In this document: positions 1-8,171 of the stretch, piece by piece
Numbering within the stretch: position 1 is the stretch's first letter
How the letters are laid out: each line of letters opens with the position of its first letter
Assembly (NCBI GenBank): GCA_031256755.1
Contig: JAIRPZ010000103.1
Span: forward strand, 1 to 32,533
Source: Planctomycetaceae bacterium
GTDB lineage: Bacteria; Planctomycetota; Planctomycetia; Pirellulales; Thermoguttaceae
DNA length: 32,533 nt
Direction: 5' to 3'
Position numbers and translations under genes: made by a program
The notes under the pieces: generated by a model
The model's database searches: none
Told to the model about the DNA's origin: nothing
What the model saw: the letters and a program-made list of their open reading frames with translations, nothing else

Positions 1-4
1 TTCT

Positions 5-826
5 TTGGTCTCCGTGCTGAACAAGGCCGATCAATCCGCGTACCCGGACAGTCCGTCCTCGATCAAACTAGACCCGCAGTGCAACGGACGGATACAATGG
101 CATCAGGCAACCGGCACGATTGTCACTCCGCGTCCGGCTTCCGTTGCTGTTCCCGTTTTTAACTGCCCGACAGATGTTCACCAAGGCATCAATCCTTGGT
201 ATGCCGTTTCCGGTGCCGACGACGAAAATAAAAAATTGGGGAAGACCAATTATCTGCCGATACGCGGGAAATTCGATGGCAGGCAGATGGTTTCTTGGGA
301 TTGGTGGGGTGATGGTTGGGAAGACGGCGATGATGACCCGAATCCGGTAAGCAGTTGGGCAGCACGGGGCGGTCTTTTTCCGAACAGCCAAACGGACGAG
401 AGCCGGTTCTCCGACGGTTTGAGCAATACCTTGCTGTTCGGCGAAGTCCATTCCCGCTACTCGCGCGGCGGCGATTCCCGCGCCTATGTTTGGATAGGCG
501 GCGGCGGAGGCATCAGCCGGTTTCAATACCGCGATGATACCGCAGAAGATTTGACACAGAGTGGACCGATTCCCGTGATGTACTGCCGTGCGCTGATGAA
601 GGGAACCGGTATGTATATGCATCAGCAGCAAGGTGGTTCCCGCATCAATCATCCGCTGGTGTCTAATTTCGGCGGAGAGGGTTCGGATGACTATTGTTCG
701 AGTTTGCACACCGCCGGTGCAAACTTCTGCAATGCCGACGGGTCGGTCATCTTCCTGTCCGAAACGATAAGTCCGGCTGCCTATGAAGCCCGCGGTACCG
801 CCTGCAACGGCGATAGTATCGACTAA
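5..826 (+). CDS. DUF1559 (H-X9-DG) family planctomycete protein, C-terminal part; N-terminus lies outside the window
   Basis: Contains FNCPTD, FSDGLSNTLLFGEV and a C-terminal H-T-A-G-A-N-F-C-N-A-D-G-S-V motif typical of DUF1559; the ORF is open to the window edge. Confidence 0.85.
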   Translation: MVSVLNKADQSAYPDSPSSIKLDPQCNGRIQWHQATGTIVTPRPASVAVPVFNCPTDVHQGINPWYAVSGADDENKKLGKTNYLPIRGKFDGRQMVSWDWWGDGWEDGDDDPNPVSSWAARGGLFPNSQTDESRFSDGLSNTLLFGEVHSRYSRGGDSRAYVWIGGGGGISRFQYRDDTAEDLTQSGPIPVMYCRALMKGTGMYMHQQQGGSRINHPLVSNFGGEGSDDYCSSLHTAGANFCNADGSVIFLSETISPAAYEARGTACNGDSID

Positions 827-873
827 TAAAAGGAGAGCAGGGGACATACATCCCTTGCTGTTTTCGGACAAAT

Positions 874-997
874 TTTTTGACAGGATTTATAAGATTTTAC
901 AGGAGTCCTTGCCGGGCAGCAGTATTTTTGCAACAAAAACAAAAAATCATGCAACAATCCTGTAATCCTTGTAATCCTGTCAAAAATACTGTCTGCC
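874..997. repeat. Nested imperfect palindromic element (GACAGGATT-type)
   Basis: TTTTTGACAGGATTTATAAGATTTTACAGGA (874-904) is inverted against TCCTGTAATCCTTGTAATCCTGTCAAAAA (958-986). A second pair, GGCAGCAGTATTTTTG (915-930) and CAAAAATACTGTCTGCC (981-997), is nested within it. Confidence 0.7.
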
Positions 998-1026
998 GCT
1001 CATTAACTTTAACCTAACACAAATCC

Positions 1027-1485
1027 ATGAGAACATTAACAGCCATTACATTCATTATCGTAACAATAATAATCATTTCCGGCTGCGGTCAGGACGCTGC
1101 ACCGGGCAAAGTCAAAGGAACGATCACGCTTGACGGCGAGCCGCTGCCGAATGCGTCGGTTGCCTTTTGCCCCGAATCCAATTCGGGGGCGTTGTCTTCT
1201 TTCGGCGGCACTAATGCATCAGGGCAGTATGAACTGTTCTACGCCAACAAGAAAACAGGAGCCATTCCCGGCAGATACAAGGTCACTGTCCATACCGGCA
1301 ACGCCGATATGGGACGAGCGGAATTGGTTCCCGCCATGTACCGCAGTCCTGACACAACGGACTTGGTTTGCGATGTCAAAAAGGGAACGAATACCTTTGA
1401 CATTCAACTCGTAACTCCGCCGGCAGGGAGTGAACCGCCGCAGCCGTCCCGGAATAAATTTTCCAAAAAGCCGAGTCCGCGTTGA
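1027..1485 (+). CDS. Small lipoprotein with carboxypeptidase-regulatory/transthyretin-like domain
   Basis: Signal peptide with lipobox IISGC; KVKGTITLDGEPLPNASVAFCPE and IPGRYKVTVH are typical of planctomycete lipoproteins found next to DUF1559 genes. Confidence 0.8.
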   Translation: MRTLTAITFIIVTIIIISGCGQDAAPGKVKGTITLDGEPLPNASVAFCPESNSGALSSFGGTNASGQYELFYANKKTGAIPGRYKVTVHTGNADMGRAELVPAMYRSPDTTDLVCDVKKGTNTFDIQLVTPPAGSEPPQPSRNKFSKKPSPR

Positions 1486-1619
1486 ACAACGCCGGTGCTG
1501 CGGGCAGCGAAACGGCTGTTTCAGACAAAGCCGTCCCGCTGCCGCGGTTCACGAATGGAAAACGTTTTTCGGTGCCATCTGAAAGTGTTTCGGATGACAC
1601 TGCGGACAAATCTACGGAC

Positions 1620-1648
1620 TTGCCTGCGGACATTTCCGGTGTTATACT
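1620..1648 (+). promoter_or_regulatory. Sigma70-like promoter upstream of ybaB-like gene
   Basis: TTGCCT - 17 bp - TATACT, 31 bp upstream of the ATG at 1679. Confidence 0.55.
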
Positions 1649-1678
1649 ATCTGCCGGTCAGGGCAAAAATACAGCAAG

Positions 1679-2026
1679 ATGATAGGAAAGATATTTGAAA
1701 TCGGTTCGTTGATGAAACGTGCAGGGGAATTCGGCAGTAAATTTCGCGACATCAACGAAAAATTGAAAGAAATGCGGATCGAAGGGAGTGCCGGCGGCGG
1801 TCTCGTGAAAATCTGTACAAACGGATTGCAGGAAGCCGTTTCGTGCAAAATTGATCCGGTACTGCTGCAACAGCCGGATGCGGAACTGCTCGAAGAATTG
1901 ATTCTGACGGCAGTAAATGACGCAGCGGAAAAATCACGCGAACAGCAAACCGAAACCATGAAATCACTCGCTTCCGATATTGACATCGGCGATTTATCGT
2001 CCGTGATCGGAAAAATCGTCCGGTAA
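1679..2026 (+). CDS. YbaB/EbfC family nucleoid-associated protein
   Basis: 115 aa; size and pattern (LKEMRIEGSAGGGLVKICTNGLQEAVSCKIDP...LEELILTAVNDAAEKSRE) match the YbaB/EbfC family. Confidence 0.85.
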   Translation: MIGKIFEIGSLMKRAGEFGSKFRDINEKLKEMRIEGSAGGGLVKICTNGLQEAVSCKIDPVLLQQPDAELLEELILTAVNDAAEKSREQQTETMKSLASDIDIGDLSSVIGKIVR

Positions 2027-2122
2027 AACCCGGGCGGACAGACCGCCGGCAATTGCAGTTCGGCGGTTTATTTTCCGCCGCCGGAACTTCGGAAATATCT
2101 GCACGGACACACCGGAAATGTC

Positions 2123-2151
2123 TTGACGGAATTTGAATTTCTGTGTACAAT
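2123..2151 (+). promoter_or_regulatory. Sigma70-like promoter for fabF
   Basis: TTGACG - 17 bp - TACAAT. The TTG used as the ORF-track start is the -35 box. Confidence 0.6.
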
Positions 2152-2191
2152 GCCGCCGGAGTCAAACAGCGTGATAAGTGATAAATGTTCA

Positions 2192-3427
2192 ATGCAGCGT
2201 GTTGCCGTTACCGGTTACGGACTTGTGACTCCTCTCGGCTGTCAGGCCGAAGAGGTTTGGAAAAAGGTTTGCCGCGGTCAGTCCGGTATCCGGCTGGCAG
2301 CCGTCAGCGGCATTGAAACCTGCCGGACGAAAATTGCCGGCGAATGTCCCGATTTCTCGCTCAACGGCTATCTTCCCCCGCATGAATCCCGGCGGCTGGA
2401 ACCTTTTGCCCAGTATGCCCTGACCGCCGCCGTGGACGCTGTCCGGCAGTCCGGGCTTGATTTTGACCGGGAAAACCGGGACCGCTGCGCCGTCATTATC
2501 GGCAGCGGCATCGGCGGATTGCGGGAAATCGAAACCCAGCATATCCGCCTCAAAGAACGCGGCGCATCAAAGGTCTCCCCCTTTGTGATTCCGAAAGCCA
2601 TGACCAATTCCGCCGCAGGCAACGTCTCGATTTATTTTGCCCTGACCGGTCCGTCCTGCTCCGTTTCCACGGCGTGTGCGACATCGGTCAATGCGGTCGC
2701 CGATGCCGTCCGGCTTATCCGGTACGGCGAAATGGATATTGTCCTTGCCGGCGGCAGCGAAGCCGCGGCAACGTCGCTCGGTCTTGCCGGTTTCGGTGCC
2801 ATGCACGCCTTGTCGGAACGCAACGACGCACCGGAAAAAGCAAGCCGTCCGTTTGACAAAGACCGGGACGGATTCGTCCTTTCCGACGGCTGCGGCGTAT
2901 TGGTTCTGGAGTCCATGGATCATGCGAAGAAACGCGGAGCCGCTATCCTCGGCGAAATAAGGGGAACTGGTCTTACTTCGGACGGAACGCACATCACGCA
3001 GCCGGACGAAAACGGAGCCGGTGCCGCAAAAGCCATTCGGAAGGCGTTGCAGGACGCACAAATCGGGGCGGAACAAATTGACTACATCAATGCCCACGGA
3101 ACGGCAACGATTCTCGGCGATATTGCCGAAACAAGAGCCGTCAAAACCGCTTTCGGACACGCCGCCCGCAAGGTTGCCGTGTCGAGTACCAAAAGCCAAA
3201 TCGGACATCTTCTCGGCGGCAGCGGAGCCGTCGAAGCCGTTTTTTGCCTTCTTGCCATACGGGACGGCATCATTCCGCCGACGATCAATCTGGAAACGCC
3301 AGACCCGGAATGTGATTTGGATTACACGCCGCTGACCGCCAAAGAGCGGAAGGTCAGGATTGCGCTGTCGAACAGTTTCGGTTTCGGCGGACACAACGGA
3401 TGCCTTGTGATAAGCAGAATGTCCTGA
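2192..3427 (+). CDS. fabF: Beta-ketoacyl-ACP synthase II
   Basis: MQRVAVTGYGLVTPLG start; STACATS active-site Cys; INAHGTAT and STKSQIGHLLGGSGAVEA (His motifs); NSFGFGGHN C-terminus. Confidence 0.95.
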   Translation: MQRVAVTGYGLVTPLGCQAEEVWKKVCRGQSGIRLAAVSGIETCRTKIAGECPDFSLNGYLPPHESRRLEPFAQYALTAAVDAVRQSGLDFDRENRDRCAVIIGSGIGGLREIETQHIRLKERGASKVSPFVIPKAMTNSAAGNVSIYFALTGPSCSVSTACATSVNAVADAVRLIRYGEMDIVLAGGSEAAATSLGLAGFGAMHALSERNDAPEKASRPFDKDRDGFVLSDGCGVLVLESMDHAKKRGAAILGEIRGTGLTSDGTHITQPDENGAGAAKAIRKALQDAQIGAEQIDYINAHGTATILGDIAETRAVKTAFGHAARKVAVSSTKSQIGHLLGGSGAVEAVFCLLAIRDGIIPPTINLETPDPECDLDYTPLTAKERKVRIALSNSFGFGGHNGCLVISRMS

Positions 3428-3509
3428 CCCCGGCAGCAGAAACAGCCGGATTTTTACTTCAGAACCCCGGAGTTCTGCACCGAATGTTCTTGCCGGACAG
3501 GCATGTCTG

Positions 3510-3625
3510 TTTTAATTGATCATTGACAATGGAGAATTGATAATTTCAGAAAGAAAAAGACCGCCGTGTACGGTTGACATCCTTCTTTTAATTATCAATT
3601 TTCAATTATCCATTATCAATTAAAA
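3510..3625. repeat. Long imperfect inverted repeat (36 bp arms, 44 bp spacer), MITE-like
   Basis: TTTTAATTGATCATTGACAATGGAGAATTGATAATT (3510-3545) against AATTATCAATTTTCAATTATCCATTATCAATTAAAA (3590-3625); 31 of 36 positions complementary. Confidence 0.75.
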
Positions 3626-3648
3626 TACGCCCGTCCGGCAGGCACCGG

Positions 3649-4230
3649 TCATTGTCCGGTAAGAATAACACGGCGGTTAAGGGTATGCGATTCATGAAAA
3701 CGGAGAATCCGGTTGATTTCCCGTACCATGTTTGAATCCGCCGGATTAAAATGTTCCAATACAAGAACGGTTTCCCGCATCGGGTCGTCGTCCAGCAGCA
3801 GCAAATCGCAAAGTTTCTGCCATTGAATCGCCTCGCTAATGAACGGATGGGCTGCACGCGGACGGTGCGGCAAGATGCCGGGCAAACTGAATTGCAGTGA
3901 CATTCCGCACCGGGCATTGCAGATCGCCGTACAGAGGATTTCCGTCAGCGTTTGTGTCTGCGGCTGTATCTGCGCAAGATCAAGGGCAATCCACTGTCCC
4001 CCGGATTGCTCGGTGTGTTCCCGAAGACCTTCTAAAATTGCATCAATGTCTTCGGGGGAGTATTCGCTGCCGCGTATCCATTCTGCGGAAGGAGACCGGC
4101 AGGCAGCGGCAGCATCAGGGAAAGAAAGACCGTCCGGCCGGAAGGCAAGGGGCGGATGCAGGCAGTTTGAAATCATCTTGCAGTATGCGGTGTTTTTCTG
4201 CTGGTTGCAGGCGGACGGAAAACCGGTCAA
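3649..4230 (-). CDS. Hypothetical protein
   Basis: Open 193 aa ORF in an otherwise unoccupied interval; no family recognised; start uncertain. Confidence 0.5.
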   Translation of the reverse strand: MTGFPSACNQQKNTAYCKMISNCLHPPLAFRPDGLSFPDAAAACRSPSAEWIRGSEYSPEDIDAILEGLREHTEQSGGQWIALDLAQIQPQTQTLTEILCTAICNARCGMSLQFSLPGILPHRPRAAHPFISEAIQWQKLCDLLLLDDDPMRETVLVLEHFNPADSNMVREINRILRFHESHTLNRRVILTGQ

Positions 4231-4296
4231 CAGCGATGAACCGGATTTCCGCGTTTCGTTGCGGGATACTAGCGTATTCTGCCGGGTGCGTCAAGA

Positions 4297-4671
4297 TCAA
4301 TTTTGCCGGGAAAGATTTTGCGGGGAGCCGCTGCCGGCAAAACCGGCGGCGCAGCGGACACAGTCGGCGCATCCTGCCGGTCTGCTTTGCCGGATGGATT
4401 GACATTCGCAGTGACCGATTTCTTGTTTGAATTGTTTCCTGATATTTTCGTGTCCGGCGGGATCAGAGAGGGAGATGGCGGCAAATAACGCACCGCAAAG
4501 TCCTTCCGGTGCTTTTCCGCCGCCGCAGGATGCCAGCGTTTCGAGCAGATCGAAACGGTCGAATGCGACAGCGACGGCTTGGGCGCAGTTATACTTTTTG
4601 GGTCTTTGCAAGTACAGTGCCGCGGCCTTTTCGGATATTTCGGACGGGAAATTGTGTTTGTATTCGGACAT
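4297..4671 (-). CDS. C_GCAxxG_C_C family protein
   Basis: YNCAQAVAVAF, CGGGKAPEGLCGAL, GHCEC and CADCVRCAA cysteine spacing. Start placed at the internal Met (MSEYKHNFPSEI). Confidence 0.75.
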   Translation of the reverse strand: MSEYKHNFPSEISEKAAALYLQRPKKYNCAQAVAVAFDRFDLLETLASCGGGKAPEGLCGALFAAISLSDPAGHENIRKQFKQEIGHCECQSIRQSRPAGCADCVRCAAGFAGSGSPQNLSRQN

Positions 4672-4702
4672 GAACCGGAGATAAAAACAGGTACGGGTAT
4701 TT

Positions 4703-6868
4703 TTACAACTCTTTCCGCATGGCGGCAATGCAGAAACGGAACGAAAGGTAGGTATCAATCACTGCCAGCCATGGACGGCATGCCAAACTGTATCCGCAGC
4801 GGAATAACCGCCCCTGACGTAAATGCGTCAGCGCATTCTGCCGCCAGACATTCGCCTTCCGCCGCAGCCGGACATACCGGCTTACCATCGCCTCGTACCG
4901 CTCCACCAGTTTTTCGTGAATAAACTGTTCCGTCTGATAAAGCAGCGAAGGACTTGCCGGTTTTTGCTCCAGTTCCGTCAGGCATGTCTCTATCTCTCCG
5001 ACCACCGAATCCACTTCGCCGGTATGCCGTTTCGGCACAGCATGCCGCATCGCCCGCAGCGTTGCCGCCGCAGACGACAGCATTGACCGCAATTCCGCCA
5101 TCGCCGCTTCGTACTGTCCCTGCCAACTGTATTCCGCAACCCGCTGTTTCAGCGAAAGCCAGCTTTGTTTCAGGTGAGCCAGCGTCTGCCATTGCGGGGC
5201 TGACACTTCGCCGCTCCTGAACACGTCTTTCGTCTTCTGCCGGTCATTCCGCGTCATAAACCATATCTCCTGAAACTCGAAGAACAGTTTGATATACGAA
5301 CCGCTGTCGAGGACAAAGTCCCTGATCCAACGCCACGCAAACCGGAACATATTTTCTTTCGGCAAGCCCGGACGGCGGTCAAGACGGTCTTTCTGCCGGA
5401 AAAAGCCGGTCATCATCGGATGAGTGCCGGAAAGTACGCCGGAATACCGGTACCAAATCAGATTCCAGAACATCAGCCAGTAATGCTCTTTCGGCAGACG
5501 GCGGAGAATGTCGGCGCAATGCGATTTCGTGTAAAACTCGGCGTAAGCAAGTTGCGTTGCCACTTTCCATTCGCCGGGCTGCATTTTCGGATGACGGAAT
5601 GTCTCGTGAAACGAATCGTATTTATTGAGATCAGGATCAATCGCTTCGCCGTTTTCGACCATGACTTTATGATTGACTGAACCGGGCAAAGGGGTCATCA
5701 TAAAGAATGAAGCCAAGTCCACGCCGACATGATCCCGGAGAAAGATCACATCGCGGCGGACAGATTCCAGCGTATCATTTGGAAAACCGATGATATAGCC
5801 GACGTGAACGATCACACTGGCCGACTGCCAGAGTTTCACCATTTCACGGTACTGATCGACGTGATTTTGCGTTTTTCCCGCAGCGGCGATGTTGTCGGGA
5901 TTGACGCTTTCCATGCCGATGAAAACCATCCGGCAGCCCGCCTGTTTTGCTTTATCAACGAAGTTTGTGATTTTACCGGCCTGGGTGTCGATCTGCATCA
6001 TAAAACCGACCGGTTTGCCCCGCTTTTTCAGAGCAATCAATCCGTCAAAAATGGCTTCCCAATGCTGACTGCGGGCAAAATTGTCATCGGTAAAGAAAAA
6101 ATTGTCTACACCTTTGTCGTAATTGTTTTCGACTGTTTGCAGCACGGCTTCTGCCGACCGGCAGCGCATTTTGCGTCCCTGAATGTTAATAACGGTGCAG
6201 AAATTGCAGCCGAAGGGACAGCCGCGGCTGGAATCAATCGTTGCCCAGCGTGCGCCGAAATGGTCAATATAGCGGGGTTCGGCTTGCGGCAGCGGTGCGT
6301 AAGTAATATCGGGTGCTTTCGGAAAGCGGTAGACCGGCTGCAAGTTGCCGTTCAGGGCATCGCGGAAAAGCGATTCGAGAACGCCGGGCGTTTCGGCTTC
6401 TCCGACGGCGAGTGTTACGCCGTTGTCGAGCAGCATTTGCAGTTCCGGCGACGGAGTGTCGAACAAAGCGAGAACGCCGGTGACGTGAAATCCGCCGATC
6501 ATGACATCAACGCCGAGTTTACGGAACCGGAGGGCAATGTCGGCAGCGCGGGGAAACTGATTCGACTGTACGCCGACAATACCGACAACGACTTTCGTTT
6601 CGGCAGTGTTCCGCTTGGCAATTTTGCCGAAGGGAATTTTTTCCACGTTATCATCGTAGGATTCCTGCGTAACCCGCACCGGCAGAGCCGGCCAATGCTG
6701 CGGATCGGCATGATCTTTGTTTGATGCCCGGTCGATCATCGCTTTGGTGAGCGATTTGAGAACGGCGAGCGAATTGGAAGGGACAACCCCTTTGATCCAG
6801 CGTTGAACATAACCATCGTCATCGTACCGGGACGGAACGACATAGACGATTTCTAATTTTTTATACAT
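4703..6868 (-). CDS. B12-binding-domain radical SAM protein with long C-terminal extension
   Basis: SSRGCPFGCNFCTVINIQGRKMR (CxxxCxxC), GGFHVTG, FFFTDDNFARS, MQIDTQAGKI. Start MYKKLEIVYVVPSRYD at 6868. Confidence 0.88.
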   Translation of the reverse strand: MYKKLEIVYVVPSRYDDDGYVQRWIKGVVPSNSLAVLKSLTKAMIDRASNKDHADPQHWPALPVRVTQESYDDNVEKIPFGKIAKRNTAETKVVVGIVGVQSNQFPRAADIALRFRKLGVDVMIGGFHVTGVLALFDTPSPELQMLLDNGVTLAVGEAETPGVLESLFRDALNGNLQPVYRFPKAPDITYAPLPQAEPRYIDHFGARWATIDSSRGCPFGCNFCTVINIQGRKMRCRSAEAVLQTVENNYDKGVDNFFFTDDNFARSQHWEAIFDGLIALKKRGKPVGFMMQIDTQAGKITNFVDKAKQAGCRMVFIGMESVNPDNIAAAGKTQNHVDQYREMVKLWQSASVIVHVGYIIGFPNDTLESVRRDVIFLRDHVGVDLASFFMMTPLPGSVNHKVMVENGEAIDPDLNKYDSFHETFRHPKMQPGEWKVATQLAYAEFYTKSHCADILRRLPKEHYWLMFWNLIWYRYSGVLSGTHPMMTGFFRQKDRLDRRPGLPKENMFRFAWRWIRDFVLDSGSYIKLFFEFQEIWFMTRNDRQKTKDVFRSGEVSAPQWQTLAHLKQSWLSLKQRVAEYSWQGQYEAAMAELRSMLSSAAATLRAMRHAVPKRHTGEVDSVVGEIETCLTELEQKPASPSLLYQTEQFIHEKLVERYEAMVSRYVRLRRKANVWRQNALTHLRQGRLFRCGYSLACRPWLAVIDTYLSFRFCIAAMRKEL

Positions 6869-6911
6869 ACGAATTTGAACGCGGCAGGAAAAACCGGCAC
6901 ATAATCGGAGT

Positions 6912-6940
6912 ATTATACTGTAATTCCGGCGGCGGGACAA
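6912..6940 (-). promoter_or_regulatory. Sigma70-like promoter for the radical SAM gene
   Basis: On the minus strand TTGTCC - 17 bp - TATAAT, about 45 bp upstream of the start codon. Confidence 0.6.
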
Positions 6941-7098
6941 GGGCAAACGGACGGAAAAACGAAAGACACTTTCCTATCCCTTCTCTTGCTCTTGTTTTTT
7001 GTAAAATTAAAGGTTATCAGAGGTGACCGCTAAATTGTTCATGAATATTGCCGTTAGTCACCATTCCGCAATGTTCGAAAAATCTAAACTAACGTTGC

Positions 7099-7383
7099 AT
7101 GTATCGAAACATTCTCCCCGTGCTGTTTATTCTCTGTGCATTGTCCATTGATGTCGAACCGCTCTATGCCGGCAACCGTACGCCGCTCGACCGTTGCCGT
7201 TTATGAAACTGCCCGTCGGTGCTGTCAAAGCAGAGGGCTGACTCGGAAAATACTCGAATTGCAGCGGGACGACGGTTGCTTCGCAGTCATATTACGAATA
7301 CACCGGCGATGAAAAAGTTTTCGGCTTTATGACAAAATATTTCAAACGGATACAGATGTATTCCGAACAGAAATTCTTATAAC
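7099..7383 (+). pseudogene. Decayed GH127/DUF1680-like (beta-L-arabinofuranosidase-like) gene remnant
   Basis: Signal peptide MYRNILPVLFILCALSIDVEPLYAGNRTPLDR; frameshift to PFMKLPVGAVKAEG; TGA plus one frameshift, then RKILELQRDDG; deletion; SYYEYTGDEKVFGFMTKYFK. The fragments follow the motif order of the family but lie in different frames. Confidence 0.65.
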
Positions 7384-7461
7384 TAGTTTCATAACCTGTT
7401 TTTTTGCATATTGCCCCGCTAAAACAAGGATTAATTTGGGTAAAATAGGGTTATGAAACTA
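7384..7461. repeat. Short element with 13 bp perfect terminal inverted repeats
   Basis: TAGTTTCATAACC (7384-7396) and GGTTATGAAACTA (7449-7461), total 78 bp. Confidence 0.6.
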
Positions 7462-7685
7462 CCTGTACAAACATATTGGGAAAAAGGTCTTGTCTTAAAC
7501 CAGTTGTCTTGCTGTTTTTTTGGAATTTGTTAATGTATGATAAGATACAATTCCCGCCCGTCAAGGTGTTTTGATAAGGGATTAGTGCGTGTAGAAATCA
7601 CGGTGATGCGGACGGATAGTGATTTGTGCCGGGGCGTTAAATTTTATATTCACACCCGGCAATTTTTGTGTTCCCGTGATCCCTC

Positions 7686-7714
7686 TTGACAGCCGGAATT
7701 TTATCACGGATAAT
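7686..7714 (+). promoter_or_regulatory. Sigma70-like promoter for yajC
   Basis: TTGACA - 17 bp - GATAAT. The TTG used as the ORF-track start at 7686 is the -35 box. Confidence 0.6.
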
Positions 7715-7745
7715 CACTCCCCTATTGTTCAACCAATACAGATCA

Positions 7746-8111
7746 ATGTTTGCATCCCTTCTTTTTCCTTTGTTTGCCGAAGCCGTTCCTGCCGAAGCCC
7801 AGCAGGGCAGCAGCAGTATGTTTTTCTTCCTGATGCTGCCGGTTGTCCTGATTTTTATGTGGTTTTTGCTGATGAATCCGCAGAAAAAACAGGAAGAACG
7901 CATGCGGAAAATGCTTGAGTCGCTCGATAAAAATGACAAAGTCATGACGGTCGGCGGAGTCATCGCAACAGTGCATTCTGTTGACCGCGAACATAACGAA
8001 ATCGTCCTCAAAGTTGATGATGCCGGCAATGTCAAGATGCGGTTTCACTTGACAGCGGTGAATACCGTGTTCCCGAAAGAAAAAGAGAAGGACACAAAAA
8101 GTCAGCACTGA
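7746..8111 (+). CDS. yajC: Preprotein translocase subunit YajC
   Basis: Single TM segment, then FLLMNPQKKQEERMRKMLESLDKNDKVMTVGGVIATVHSV. Confidence 0.93.
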   Translation: MFASLLFPLFAEAVPAEAQQGSSSMFFFLMLPVVLIFMWFLLMNPQKKQEERMRKMLESLDKNDKVMTVGGVIATVHSVDREHNEIVLKVDDAGNVKMRFHLTAVNTVFPKEKEKDTKSQH

Positions 8112-8171
8112 ACCCCGTACCGAAGTGCCGAAAAACCGGACATTTAACCCGCAGAAATAGAGATAACACAG

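Noticed and set aside
68-871. 267 aa minus-strand ORF
   Set aside because: Antisense to the DUF1559 gene, which carries family motifs.
2567-3394. 275 aa minus-strand ORF
   Set aside because: Antisense to fabF; shadow ORF.
3839-4430. 187 aa and 177 aa plus-strand ORFs
   Set aside because: Two overlapping frames opposite minus-strand ORFs; Arg/Cys-rich shadow composition, no motif.
5729-6724. 331 aa plus-strand ORF
   Set aside because: Fully antisense to the radical SAM gene, whose motifs are unmistakable; composition is that of a shadow ORF in GC-biased codons.
7022-7061. GGTGAC...GTCACC inverted pair as a regulatory site
   Set aside because: Only 6 bp arms with a long loop; expected by chance.
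7627-7661. TGCCGGG...CCCGGCA followed by ATTTTTG as a terminator
   Set aside because: 21 nt loop and only 7 bp stem, just upstream of the yajC promoter; too weak to call.
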